A stretch of DNA of 64,000 nucleotides from Alteromonas sp. KC3 (lineage in GTDB: Bacteria; Pseudomonadota; Gammaproteobacteria; Enterobacterales; Alteromonadaceae): assembly GCF_016756315.1 (NCBI RefSeq), contig NZ_AP024235.1, forward strand, positions 4,278,001-4,342,000. The letters run 5' to 3'. How positions within the stretch are numbered: the first letter of the stretch is position 1; each line of letters begins with the position of its first letter. The position numbers and the translations under genes are program-made. Positions 53,717 to 62,420 of the stretch are shown piece after piece. The notes under the pieces are model-generated. The model was given only the letters and a program-made list of their open reading frames with translations, did no database searches and had not been told where the DNA came from.

Positions 53717-53809
53717 CACGCAAAAGCGAAGCATCTCTCGCCCTTTTAGAACTAAGCCCTTACAATAACGTTTCACCGAAATAGAAATGTTAGTAAAGGT
53801 CATATCGCT

Positions 53810-54535
53810 ATGCCTCTTAGTACAACCCAACAAAATACCCAGCGCATAAGAACTGTATTAATGCTGTTAATAACAGTACTTGGCAGCGTAGCGACAACGC
53901 CAGTCTATGCCATTGTGGCAGGGCAGTATTATTATTTCATATCAGACAAATGCGTTGCCAAAGGCCCACAAACGCCTGAAGAACGTGGTGCAGCAACCCC
54001 TGACATCATGTTATTTGAAGTTGTCCCTGCTGGTATCAGTGACTATTACGTAAATATGAATACACAAGCATTAGTGCACTACACCGAAGAAGGACAAGCT
54101 CAACTAAATAGCTTGGAGTCTGAGCAAGCCTATACCGCGGGCAAAGACGGCAGCAGTGTACACCACGATTTTATGCTTCAGCGCGAAGCCATCACCCTTA
54201 AAAACCTCATTGAGACGCTCAACAGCTTTTCGCAGCTGCAGTCTGACAAAGGGTATTACTTTAAGAAAATAGTAGGACTTACCAATCCCAATACCACATT
54301 TAAGGCAGTAACTCGGGTTCGTTTAACCGATAACGGTATTGATAATAGAATGCTGCTTGCGAATTATTCCAGCAGCTATTACCCGCTAGATAGCGAAGGT
54401 ACGGCTGCTACAACGCCCTTTATTACCGTTGATCACAACGAAGCATTACGCCGCGATATTCATGAAAAAGGCAGCCCTTACGCCATTTACACCAAGCACA
54501 GTGTATGTGGTGAAAAATGGATACCCGGAAACTAA
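53810..54535 (+). CDS. Exported protein of unknown function
   Basis: A 241-residue protein with a signal peptide (hydrophobic 16-34, ending near VYAIVAG). I do not recognise a family. It has only two Cys in the mature part (SDKCVAKG near the N terminus and HSVCGEKW near the end), which could form a disulfide closing the domain. The middle is charged and helical (AITLKNLIETLNSFSQLQSDKGYYF). It stands 93 bases after the anti-sigma gene on the same strand and may be co-transcribed with it, but nothing in the sequence ties it to the signalling function. Confidence 0.65.
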   Translation: MPLSTTQQNTQRIRTVLMLLITVLGSVATTPVYAIVAGQYYYFISDKCVAKGPQTPEERGAATPDIMLFEVVPAGISDYYVNMNTQALVHYTEEGQAQLNSLESEQAYTAGKDGSSVHHDFMLQREAITLKNLIETLNSFSQLQSDKGYYFKKIVGLTNPNTTFKAVTRVRLTDNGIDNRMLLANYSSSYYPLDSEGTAATTPFITVDHNEALRRDIHEKGSPYAIYTKHSVCGEKWIPGN

Positions 54536-54680
54536 AGCGTGCTGCCCCCACAACAATTTAATGTTTTTTACGAGCAACAGTTTCGACACATTAGCAGGAG
54601 ACTTCTACACTTACCTTACGGTCATTAATAGGTAAGATGCTCTGAAAAAAAGTCACTTTGTACCCAAGCGCATCTACTCA

Positions 54681-55838
54681 TTGCGCTTAACATTATTTGT
54701 ATTGCTTAGTATTGCGCTTGTGGCACTTATTTTTACGGCCTCCAATACCGTGTACTTTTTCAATAAACAGTACACATTAAGCTCGCAGTTTCATTCGCTC
54801 AAATTGCTGGCTCAGGAAATTACCTATCACGATGAAGTGCTGTCTATGTCAGCACTGGCTGCCGCCTTAGATGACGATAACAAATGGCGTGACCGATACC
54901 TTAAGTACGAAGCCTCGCTAGATAAATCCCTTCAAAAGGCATCAGAGTTAGACCCTAGAATTGCACGCTTCTTTGAAGATACCGCACAGGCTAATAATCA
55001 ATTGATTGCCCTTGAAAAACGCGCTTTTGAGTTAGCAGCCCAAAATCAACGCGCCCAAGCCGTACAACTATTGAAAAGTGATCAATATCAAGCTTATAAA
55101 ATGGCATTTAGTGAAGGACTAACCAATGCCATAGATGAAGTACTTAAACGCACACAGTTCGACATAAATAAAAGCCAAGAGCAGCGTGGTTTCTATTTGA
55201 TCCTTTCGATGGTTATCTCTTTTTTGTTTGTCCTTGTACTGTGGTATTTCCTTATTCGCTACGTGCGGCTTACTGAAAAGGCAATTGAAGGGGTTGCGAA
55301 AGAAGATGAACTCTCGGGGCTGTTAAATCGTCGCGAATTTAATCGGGTAATGAAATACGAGATTAATCGCGCTCATCGCGAGAAGAGTCTGTTAATGCTC
55401 ATCATTTTAGATTTAGATGAGTTCAAACGATATAATGATAAATATGGGCATCCTGAAGGGGATGCCGTAATAGAACGAGTAGGAAAGCTATTAACTCGTC
55501 TCAGTAGAAGGGCAAATGAATACGCGTTTCGCACTGGCGGAGAAGAATTTGCGTTCGTGGCGACATGCGATAACCGCGAAAACGGACTCAAATTCTGCCA
55601 ATCACTGTGTGAGCAAGTTGCCCAACTGAACATTGAGCATATCAGCAACCCGCCTCATAAAATAGTGACGGCTTCATGTGGAATTGCATTTGCAAAGCCA
55701 GAAGAAGCGCTATTAACGATAACTGAATTGTACTCTCATGCCGACAAAGCACTCTATCAGGCAAAACATGCAGGCAAGAATCAATATGCAGAGTATAACC
55801 ACAGTACTGTCTCGCAATCAGAGCAACAATATTCTTAG
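54681..55838 (+). CDS. Membrane diguanylate cyclase (GGDEF)
   Basis: A 385-residue protein with a membrane helix at about 2-26, a periplasmic helical sensor (about 30-165, 4-helix-bundle-like), a second helix (about 168-190) and a GGDEF domain (about 215-375) with intact motif GGEEF. Instead of RxxD five residues before it, the sequence is RANE, so no standard I-site. There is no ATG for this frame: the options are TTG at 54681 and CTG at 54642 (the latter adds a basic KKSHFVPKR segment before the helix and has AGGTAAG upstream). The true start is open. Confidence 0.8.
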   Translation: MRLTLFVLLSIALVALIFTASNTVYFFNKQYTLSSQFHSLKLLAQEITYHDEVLSMSALAAALDDDNKWRDRYLKYEASLDKSLQKASELDPRIARFFEDTAQANNQLIALEKRAFELAAQNQRAQAVQLLKSDQYQAYKMAFSEGLTNAIDEVLKRTQFDINKSQEQRGFYLILSMVISFLFVLVLWYFLIRYVRLTEKAIEGVAKEDELSGLLNRREFNRVMKYEINRAHREKSLLMLIILDLDEFKRYNDKYGHPEGDAVIERVGKLLTRLSRRANEYAFRTGGEEFAFVATCDNRENGLKFCQSLCEQVAQLNIEHISNPPHKIVTASCGIAFAKPEEALLTITELYSHADKALYQAKHAGKNQYAEYNHSTVSQSEQQYS

Positions 55839-55874
55839 CGCGTAACAACACGCATAAATAACGCAATGGCGCGC

Positions 55875-56156
55875 TTACTTGCTGCGATAAAGGGTTTTTA
55901 TAAGGTGATAACCAAAACGCGTTTTCACAGGACCATGTACCTTAAGTACTTCTTTCTTAAACACCACATCGTCAAAAGCTTTCACCATCTGACCACGACG
56001 AAACTCTCCCAAATCGCCGCCGCGCTTGCCAGAAGGACAGGTAGAGTGGCGTTTTGCAAGCGTCGCAAAATCTTTTCCTTTCTTTAACTGCTCAAGAATA
56101 GACAAGGCTTCTTTTTCGGTTTTAACCAAGATGTGAACGGCAGATGCTGTGGCCAT
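55875..56156 (-). CDS. ppiC: PpiC-type peptidyl-prolyl isomerase (parvulin)
   Basis: A 93-residue single-domain parvulin catalysing cis-trans isomerisation at prolines. The whole length is the rotamase domain: [48 protein letters not shown] (with the conserved Cys/Ser region), [12 protein letters not shown] and [11 protein letters not shown], where Phe-Gly-Tyr-His are active-site residues. I choose the ATG at 56156, giving the standard family length; upstream in-frame codons would add 14 residues. No signal peptide, so cytoplasmic. Convergent with the GGDEF gene. Confidence 0.92.
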   Translation of the reverse strand: MATASAVHILVKTEKEALSILEQLKKGKDFATLAKRHSTCPSGKRGGDLGEFRRGQMVKAFDDVVFKKEVLKVHGPVKTRFGYHLIKTLYRSK

Positions 56157-56343
56157 GTGTGTGCTCAGTAAGTGAATATAGCCGTTATTATAACGCAACC
56201 CGCTTATGCCGTTAAGATTTCAAGCCCTTTGACCTTAGCGAATACAGAGTGCGAGATAAGCACATGCCCAGCAAGTAACACTTGCTTACAACTCAATATG
56301 GCGCCTAACAATTAATCAGCTTGCTAGTTTTTTGTTCTATTGC

Positions 56344-56382
56344 TATAACCTTATACTATGTATTGCATAGTATAAGGTTATA
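56344..56382. promoter_or_regulatory. Perfect palindrome before padR, probable operator
   Basis: Arms TATAACCTTATACTATG (56344-56360) and CATAGTATAAGGTTATA (56366-56382), 17 bp each with no mismatch, separated by TATTG. It ends nine bases before the padR ATG and includes TATACT/TATAAG promoter-like hexamers. PadR regulators commonly bind such ATG-N-CAT-containing palindromes at their own promoters. Confidence 0.75.
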
Positions 56383-56391
56383 CATTTAAAA

Positions 56392-56766
56392 ATGACGGAA
56401 ACAAACGACGCCAATGCAAAATGGGATGCGCAGTTGCGAAAGGGCACGCTTGAACTTGCGGTACTCGGTGCCTTGCAGCACGAAGCCAAGTATGGCCTGG
56501 CACTTCTTAATTACTTTCGCACTTTCGACACAATGCAGATCACCGAAGGCACACTGTATCCATTGTTGGACAGATTGAAGCGAGAAGGTGTGCTAACCGC
56601 CTCATGGCAGCAAGAGGGCGAGCAACGCCCCAGAAAGTTCTATGCACTTACCGAATTAGGGCATCAAAAACTCAACGAACTCAGTGCGCGCTGGCAGCGT
56701 TCAGTTGAAGATTTACAGCAGCTTTTGGATGCACCATTAAAAAAGAAGGAATCTGACAATGAGTGA
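56392..56766 (+). CDS. PadR family transcriptional regulator
   Basis: A 124-residue regulator. The PadR winged helix occupies about 15-90: RKGTLELAVLGALQHEAKYGLALLNYF, ITEGTLYPLLDRLKREGVLTASWQQEGEQRPRKFYALTELG. A short C-terminal dimerisation helix follows, as in PadR subfamily 2. It probably represses its own operon through the palindrome directly upstream. It overlaps the next gene by eight bases (56759-56766), and that gene overlaps the third by eight as well, so all three are translationally coupled. Confidence 0.93.
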   Translation: MTETNDANAKWDAQLRKGTLELAVLGALQHEAKYGLALLNYFRTFDTMQITEGTLYPLLDRLKREGVLTASWQQEGEQRPRKFYALTELGHQKLNELSARWQRSVEDLQQLLDAPLKKKESDNE

Positions 56767-57340
56767 AAGAAAAAAGGTAAGACAGTATCTGGATAACCTC
56801 AATCGCTACTTGAGCCCATTAAGTGATTATGAAGCTCAGGAAGTGGTTAGAGAAATAGAATCTCATATTTACGATACCATTGATGATATTGAAATACGGG
56901 GAGAAATTGCTGACGTTGAGGTTATCTTAGACCGTCTGGGCGCCCCAAGAGAATTAGCACAGCAGTATGTTGGACACATTCAGCATGGTACACCACCGCC
57001 AACAGGCTTTGCCGCCATCCCGCTCGTTAAAAAGGGGCTTTCGCGCACAGTAAGCGTGAGCCTTATGTGTTTTGGGTATTTTTGTGGCATCGCGCTAATC
57101 GCTTTAGCATTTGCCAATTTACTCATTCCCAATGGCATTGGTGTTTGGAGTGAAGCTGATGGCAACTCAATCGTTATCGGCATGCTAGAAAACCCTATGC
57201 TCGCACAAGAAAACAACGAGGTAATACGCGGCTTTTGGCTATCACCTGTAGCGCTAATTGCTGGTTATCTTATCCTCATGATGACACACAAAGTGCTTCA
57301 GTTTATTCGCCAATTTTCATCTGAGGCCCATCATGATTAA
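56759..57340 (+). CDS. HAAS/DUF1700-type membrane protein
   Basis: A 193-residue membrane protein. The N-terminal 75 residues form a helical HAAS-like domain (VRQYLDNLNRYLSPLSDYEAQEVVREIESHIYDTIDD ... VILDRLGAPRELAQQYV), and the rest carries two membrane helices (about 100-125 and 160-178). This arrangement directly after a PadR gene is common in bacteria, where the HAAS protein is thought to work with the regulator in envelope stress or membrane sensing. The exact function is unknown. Confidence 0.82.
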   Translation: MSERKKVRQYLDNLNRYLSPLSDYEAQEVVREIESHIYDTIDDIEIRGEIADVEVILDRLGAPRELAQQYVGHIQHGTPPPTGFAAIPLVKKGLSRTVSVSLMCFGYFCGIALIALAFANLLIPNGIGVWSEADGNSIVIGMLENPMLAQENNEVIRGFWLSPVALIAGYLILMMTHKVLQFIRQFSSEAHHD

Positions 57341-58511
57341 ATCCATAATGCGCTCGCTAGGTCACTTTCTATTGGTGTCGCTTGTTATTATATCGATTGG
57401 TGCTGTCGTTGGTTTTACTCAACACGCGTCTATTAGTTTAGGCGACGCTCCGCTTGCTTATAAGGTAGGTAACGAGGGCCCTTATGTTTTTTATGAAGAA
57501 GATAAGCTTGCCATAAGTTATATCAGAGGAACCCGTGATAGTGGCTTTAGCGTTGAAAAGAAGCACTACCCTGCGCATGAATCGGTTTCTGCCTCAGCGT
57601 ATTTTGCATTAGATGACAGTACGTTTGACTTTACGATTTCGCCACTGAATTCCATAGAGCAAGCCGTATACGACACATCATCGCCCATTATTGCCATTAG
57701 CGATTTGGAAGGGAATTACAAGGCGTTGCGCGACTTCTTGATAGCCAATAATGTCATCACACCCGAACTAGAATGGTCTTTTAACGACGGTCATCTGGTG
57801 TTACTTGGCGATATGGTTGATAGAGGCTTTTCTACCACGCAACTGCTATGGTTTATCTACAAGTTGGAACAAGATGCCCTTAAAGCCGGCGGTAAAGTGC
57901 ATGTTATCGTAGGCAATCACGAAATAAAAAATATGCAGGGTAACGTTAAGTCTGCGGCCAACAAATACATTCCCATTGCAGGCTTTCTAGAAAAGTCATC
58001 CTCCGAACTGCTTGGCGAAGATGCGTTTTTAGGTCGCTGGCTGGCTACCAAAAACACCATAGAACGTATTAATGGGCACCTGTTTGTTCACGGTGGCATT
58101 CACCCTGACATAGTAAAACACGACTTTTCCATTGATGAGATCAACACCATTAATCGACGCTACTATCAACGCATGTACTACCCTGGACTTGCAGATGAAA
58201 GAACGTCGGTTGTTATCTCTACCACCACAGGCCCAGCGTGGTATCGAGGTTACTTTAAAGACGAAGTAGATAAAGTGTTATTTGATCAGACGCTTACACA
58301 CTTTGCGGCCAAGTCGATAACTGTTGGGCATACCCTGCAATTCAGCGTAAATAGTCACTATGACGACAAACTCTTCGCCATTGATGTAAAACACCCCAAC
58401 GATTACCGCGCAAGCATACCGATTAAGCACTCAGAAGGTTTAATGATTCAGCAAGATTCCTTTTATCGCTTATTGGATGACGGCGAGAAAATCGCGCTAA
58501 CCAAATCATAA
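57333..58511 (+). CDS. Calcineurin-like metallophosphoesterase, membrane-anchored
   Basis: A 392-residue protein with an N-terminal membrane helix/signal anchor (about 8-28) and a metallophosphoesterase domain (about 115-375). Metal motifs: ISDLEGN (usual GDxHG, here Glu at the His position), LVLLGDMVDRG, VIVGNHE and a later FVHGGIH plus TVGHTLQ. The His-to-Glu change in the first motif occurs in some periplasmic or Shewanella-like phosphatases; metal preference may differ. It ends the PadR-HAAS operon, so its amount should follow PadR control. Substrate unknown. Confidence 0.85.
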   Translation: MIKSIMRSLGHFLLVSLVIISIGAVVGFTQHASISLGDAPLAYKVGNEGPYVFYEEDKLAISYIRGTRDSGFSVEKKHYPAHESVSASAYFALDDSTFDFTISPLNSIEQAVYDTSSPIIAISDLEGNYKALRDFLIANNVITPELEWSFNDGHLVLLGDMVDRGFSTTQLLWFIYKLEQDALKAGGKVHVIVGNHEIKNMQGNVKSAANKYIPIAGFLEKSSSELLGEDAFLGRWLATKNTIERINGHLFVHGGIHPDIVKHDFSIDEINTINRRYYQRMYYPGLADERTSVVISTTTGPAWYRGYFKDEVDKVLFDQTLTHFAAKSITVGHTLQFSVNSHYDDKLFAIDVKHPNDYRASIPIKHSEGLMIQQDSFYRLLDDGEKIALTKS

Positions 58512-58549
58512 AACCTCATTCGAATAGCAATTCCGATACGTGCCTTATC

Positions 58550-58573
58550 AAAAATAGGACGCGTCAGCGTCCT
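58550..58573 (-). terminator. Terminator of the serine hydrolase gene
   Basis: Stem AGGACGC (58556-58562) with GCGTCCT (58567-58573), loop of four. On the minus strand it is followed by ATTTTTG. It overlaps the last codons of the hydrolase gene ending at 58572. Confidence 0.6.
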
Positions 58574-59828
58574 AGCCTCTGGCAACAAGTGGCAGTATGC
58601 GTTCAGCAACCAGTTGCTGCGTAATGTCATCGCGTTCATGTGCAGTAACCACAACAACCAAGTCAAAATCAGGTACTAACAGAATATACATTCCGCCACC
58701 ACCTTGGGCAGAAAACGCATAGTGTTTTTTACCGTTATGCTCAATGTCAGTGCCCCACCAGAAAAACCCGTATCCTTGGTGCGAAACAAGCTCTCCGCCC
58801 CCATAAATATCATCATCCCCTGTGATAATTTGTCGTTGCGTGGCCTGGTCTAAGTATTCAGGTGAAATTAACTGCTGATTATTCCACTTACCGTTATTGC
58901 TCACTAACAAACCAAGCTTAAGCATATCCCTTGCGGTTACGCTTACCTTCCAACCAGATTCGGGTAAACCACTTGGTGCCGTGCGCCAATGGTAATTAGT
59001 GATACCTAGTTTGCCGAACAATTCTTTGTCGATAAACGTTTTGGCAGAACCTGGTACCACGGCTTCTATGACCTGCATTACAAATTGAGGACCAGTACCG
59101 TATTTAAACGTTTGGCTTTCATCAGTAATAGGGGCGCTATCTTCTAAAATAGCTTGGATATGACCCTGCCCCTGAATACGTGCTGTATCTTGCTCCATGG
59201 CCTCCCAGCCGTCTTCGCTTATCACAATGCCTGTGGTCATAGTAAGCGCATGCCGCAAGGTTATTTTCTCGGCCCCGTCCACTAGCTTACTGCGATCAAC
59301 TTTGCCTAAAAAACTTAATACCGGTTTGTCTAAATCGTCCATGCTTAAATAGCCCATTTGTATGGCACGACCTAACGCCAGAGAGGTATAGCTTTTAGTT
59401 GCTGATGATTGCGGATGTGACAGGTCAACCCGTCCACGCTTAAAGTACGACTCAAACACTAACTTGCCGTTTTGAGCAATTAGCATACTGTCATATTTAC
59501 CGTATTTACCTGTTGCGATTTCTTCAGCGAGTGTGACAATTTCCTTTGTATTAATACCGGCTTTAGCAAGGGTACTAATGGGTAAATTGTCATCTAACAC
59601 CACGGGCGAAACCGCTATATAGGGTGAAGGCAACTCTGGAATATCCATAAATCGCTTTTCTATTTCAGGCATTCGCCAGTGCACTATTTGCGCTTCTTCT
59701 TTTGTAGCCATAGGCGGCATTAGTTGCTTATCTCCCGCAAAAGAGGGAGCTAAACTGCTAACACCCAACACACACATTAGTGCAAACATCCCGCGTGTTT
59801 TCGCTGTCATGGTTTTTTCCTTTTTCAT
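58572..59828 (-). CDS. Secreted serine hydrolase, beta-lactamase family
   Basis: A 418-residue protein of the penicillin-binding/class C beta-lactamase-like esterase family. The SxxK motif is SATK in HPQSSATKSYTSLALG; Tyr is in FKYGTGPQ (YGT instead of YxN), and the third motif region is FSAQGGGGMYILLVPD. The ATG at 59828 gives a basic start and hydrophobic signal (KTRGMFALMCVLGVSSLAPSFA); another ATG at 59810 has an AAGGA ribosome site and would start MTAKTRG. An upstream extension in frame to 60053 looks non-coding. It is divergent from the ToxR-like regulator gene, suggesting control by it. Confidence 0.83.
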   Translation of the reverse strand: MKKEKTMTAKTRGMFALMCVLGVSSLAPSFAGDKQLMPPMATKEEAQIVHWRMPEIEKRFMDIPELPSPYIAVSPVVLDDNLPISTLAKAGINTKEIVTLAEEIATGKYGKYDSMLIAQNGKLVFESYFKRGRVDLSHPQSSATKSYTSLALGRAIQMGYLSMDDLDKPVLSFLGKVDRSKLVDGAEKITLRHALTMTTGIVISEDGWEAMEQDTARIQGQGHIQAILEDSAPITDESQTFKYGTGPQFVMQVIEAVVPGSAKTFIDKELFGKLGITNYHWRTAPSGLPESGWKVSVTARDMLKLGLLVSNNGKWNNQQLISPEYLDQATQRQIITGDDDIYGGGELVSHQGYGFFWWGTDIEHNGKKHYAFSAQGGGGMYILLVPDFDLVVVVTAHERDDITQQLVAERILPLVARG

Positions 59829-60085
59829 GTATGCGCCTTCACAGCAGTGCAAAGGCGATGGGTAAAATGGCGCGGCACTTAACAAATTCACACCGTGTTG
59901 CAGCGCAGCGGATAGTAACATGGCAAAACGTGATTTTTGATACATGAAAAAGTGCTGATTTTTTGCTGATTTATGCGTGTTCAGTAAACATCTTATTCTT
60001 ATCAACAGCTTATAGTGATACGGTATTGCCAGCGAAAACGCATTGCTAAGCACAATGCGATAATTATTGATTGGTTAGATTGCGT

Positions 60086-62287
60086 ATGACGGAACGATAT
60101 TGGATTGGTGGCTTTTTTGTTGATGTGCCCCGAAACCAAATTACTCACAATAAACAAGCCCAAACACTGCCACCCAAAGCGCTTGCCGTTTTAACCTATT
60201 TAGCCGAGCGCCAAGGTGAGGTGGTAAGCCAAGACGAGCTATTAACCAATGTGTGGAAGGGTACTGTGGTGTCACCCAACACGCTGCAACGATGTATCGC
60301 GCAATTAAGAAAAGCATTTGGCGATGATGGCAAAGCGCAGAGCTTTATAAAAACCCACGCTAAAAAAGGCTATAGCCTAGAATCGGATATTCGATGGGAA
60401 AACGCGCTACCCCCCAATAAGCCAACTCCGTCACCTGCAGTTCATGAAATATCGGATAAACAAGACCTATCATCAGCGACTAATTCCGATAGCAAAAAAC
60501 CTGTTCGTTTGTTACCCGCCGCCTTAGCGTGTGTTGTCGCGGTGATAGTTGCTATTGTCGCATTCTTGCCTTCCTCTGATCCTAAGCATGTACTTCAAAT
60601 AGATGACATCCGCTTGCTGACCTCAACCGACAACAGAGAACTGGCCAGCACTTACTCACCGGATGGGCAGTATATTGTATTTCAGCGGTTTCCTGAGGTG
60701 ATGTGTCAGAGTCACTTATGGGCAAAGCATATTGAAACCCAACAAGAATTTCAGCTAACACAAGCGCTTGGCTCCTACGGCAGTTTAGCGTTTTCTCACG
60801 ATGGAACTTCACTTACTTTCGTTAAAGAAAACAACTGTACTGAACCTGTACAGCAGAAGAAGTGCTTCCACCTGCAGTCTCTTGACTTTGCTAAGGCATT
60901 GTCTGACCCCCAAGCACCAACAACACTGATGGAGTGTAAAAATACGGAAATTAAAAGCCCTATTTGGTTAGATGGTGACACCATTGCATTACTGCAAAAA
61001 ACGCAAGAACGGTGGCGACTTATTCGCTATGTAATAAGTGAAAACGCGAGCTCACCACTGTATGAGGTTACTAACGGTAGCGTTGTATCTTTCGATTTCG
61101 CGGCGCATGACAACACTATCGCGCTTACCACCGTGCACGAGAAAGGTATCCTCCATATTGAAAAACTGAGTGTTAACGGTGAATTGCTTTCAAGTTCGCC
61201 CATTGACTATCAAGGCATTATTCCGCCCTATAGTTATATCTACCCCAATGTCATGCCAGAGCAAGCCGACCTTATCTTCAGTACCGGAAAGCAGCTTTTT
61301 ACCGTGGATTTTGATGGCACGATTAATCGCATTACTATGCCTTTGACAGACGCGATAGGCACACCAACTTTCCATCCTTTTGAAAAGAAAATGCTGGCCA
61401 TCAAAGGCCATTACGACAGTGACATTGTAGCGGTCCCTATGGCGCAGTTTGCCACTGACAACACGGCACTTGAAACACAACCCGATAGGGGTGACGTGCA
61501 GACTACTGACATCAATTTTTACACGCTTATACGCTCGATTCAGGAGGAAAATAGAGCGAAGTATCAACCTAATGGTTCACTTATTGCCTACTCGTCAGAA
61601 GGTGACGGCACATCGCAAGTGTGGACAGCAGAAGTGCACACACAAAGTGCGAGCTTTCCTCACTCAGGCAAGCCCTTTAGCCATTTTCCCACGAATAGTT
61701 ACGTGCGCGATGTGCTGTGGTCAAAAGATGGCAATAGTATGCTAATTAATGCGTCATCTGAATTAAAGCACAGGTATTTAAGCGGGTTCGAGCCGGGCAC
61801 CGAAACTAGCATTGAACTTGATTACCCCGTGCGCAATTTGTTTCATTGGGATAGCGAGCAACAAACCATACTTGCGAATATTCTTCACCAAGGCGTGCTG
61901 ACTTTTGTCAGTATCGACCTGACCACAGGTGCTTTCACTCCACTTTCAGACAACGCGGTAACGTGGGCGGTCAAAACAGAGAGTGACGCACTAGTTTTCA
62001 CCGATGCAATGGGGCGATTTTGGCAAATGGGTAGCATTGAAAATACCCTTATTAGTGAATTGGAACACCAAGGCGGTGACAAACATTTTATTGCTAAGGG
62101 TAATACGTTGTATGGCATTAACGATGACTTTCAGTTGTGGCGATATACCCTTGAAAACGGTGCATTTGAGTTACTGGGGCAATTACCAGATACCGTCGAT
62201 TACATTACCGACATTAATGACAATGCCATTTTACTCACTCTTAGAGTTGCGGCGAGAAAAGATGTGGTTGAATTAACTCTGCAGTAA
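60086..62287 (+). CDS. CadC/ToxR-type regulator with beta-propeller sensor domain
   Basis: A 733-residue one-component regulator. Residues 1-100 form a winged helix of the OmpR/CadC type (LPPKALAVLTYLAERQGEVVSQDELLTNVWKGTVVSPNTLQRCIAQLRKAFGDD). A membrane helix follows at about 147-168 (LPAALACVVAVIVAIVAFLPS). The remaining 560 residues are periplasmic and hold repeated WD40/TolB-like blades (STYSPDGQYIVFQRF, LAFSHDGTSLTFV, DVLWSKDGNSMLINA). I choose ATG 60086 over an upstream TTG at 60071. Target genes are probably the divergent serine hydrolase and the esterase downstream. Confidence 0.87.
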   Translation: MTERYWIGGFFVDVPRNQITHNKQAQTLPPKALAVLTYLAERQGEVVSQDELLTNVWKGTVVSPNTLQRCIAQLRKAFGDDGKAQSFIKTHAKKGYSLESDIRWENALPPNKPTPSPAVHEISDKQDLSSATNSDSKKPVRLLPAALACVVAVIVAIVAFLPSSDPKHVLQIDDIRLLTSTDNRELASTYSPDGQYIVFQRFPEVMCQSHLWAKHIETQQEFQLTQALGSYGSLAFSHDGTSLTFVKENNCTEPVQQKKCFHLQSLDFAKALSDPQAPTTLMECKNTEIKSPIWLDGDTIALLQKTQERWRLIRYVISENASSPLYEVTNGSVVSFDFAAHDNTIALTTVHEKGILHIEKLSVNGELLSSSPIDYQGIIPPYSYIYPNVMPEQADLIFSTGKQLFTVDFDGTINRITMPLTDAIGTPTFHPFEKKMLAIKGHYDSDIVAVPMAQFATDNTALETQPDRGDVQTTDINFYTLIRSIQEENRAKYQPNGSLIAYSSEGDGTSQVWTAEVHTQSASFPHSGKPFSHFPTNSYVRDVLWSKDGNSMLINASSELKHRYLSGFEPGTETSIELDYPVRNLFHWDSEQQTILANILHQGVLTFVSIDLTTGAFTPLSDNAVTWAVKTESDALVFTDAMGRFWQMGSIENTLISELEHQGGDKHFIAKGNTLYGINDDFQLWRYTLENGAFELLGQLPDTVDYITDINDNAILLTLRVAARKDVVELTLQ

Positions 62288-62420
62288 GAACGCAAGGACA
62301 TCACAAGTAAATCAGCAATAAATCAGCGACACATCAAGCTTCTTTCCTACGTGGGCGTACAGTAGAAGGCAAATTATTCAGGTCAATTACTGTACTTTCA
62401 TTACGTTAAGGAAAAGCTTT

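Noticed and set aside
55866..56087. Plus-strand open frame opposite ppiC
   Set aside because: It is the reverse of the well-conserved parvulin gene and has no features of its own.
59829..60053. N-terminal extension of the serine hydrolase to 60053
   Set aside because: The 75 extra residues precede a good signal peptide with its own ribosome site, and overlap the likely promoter region of the divergent regulator.
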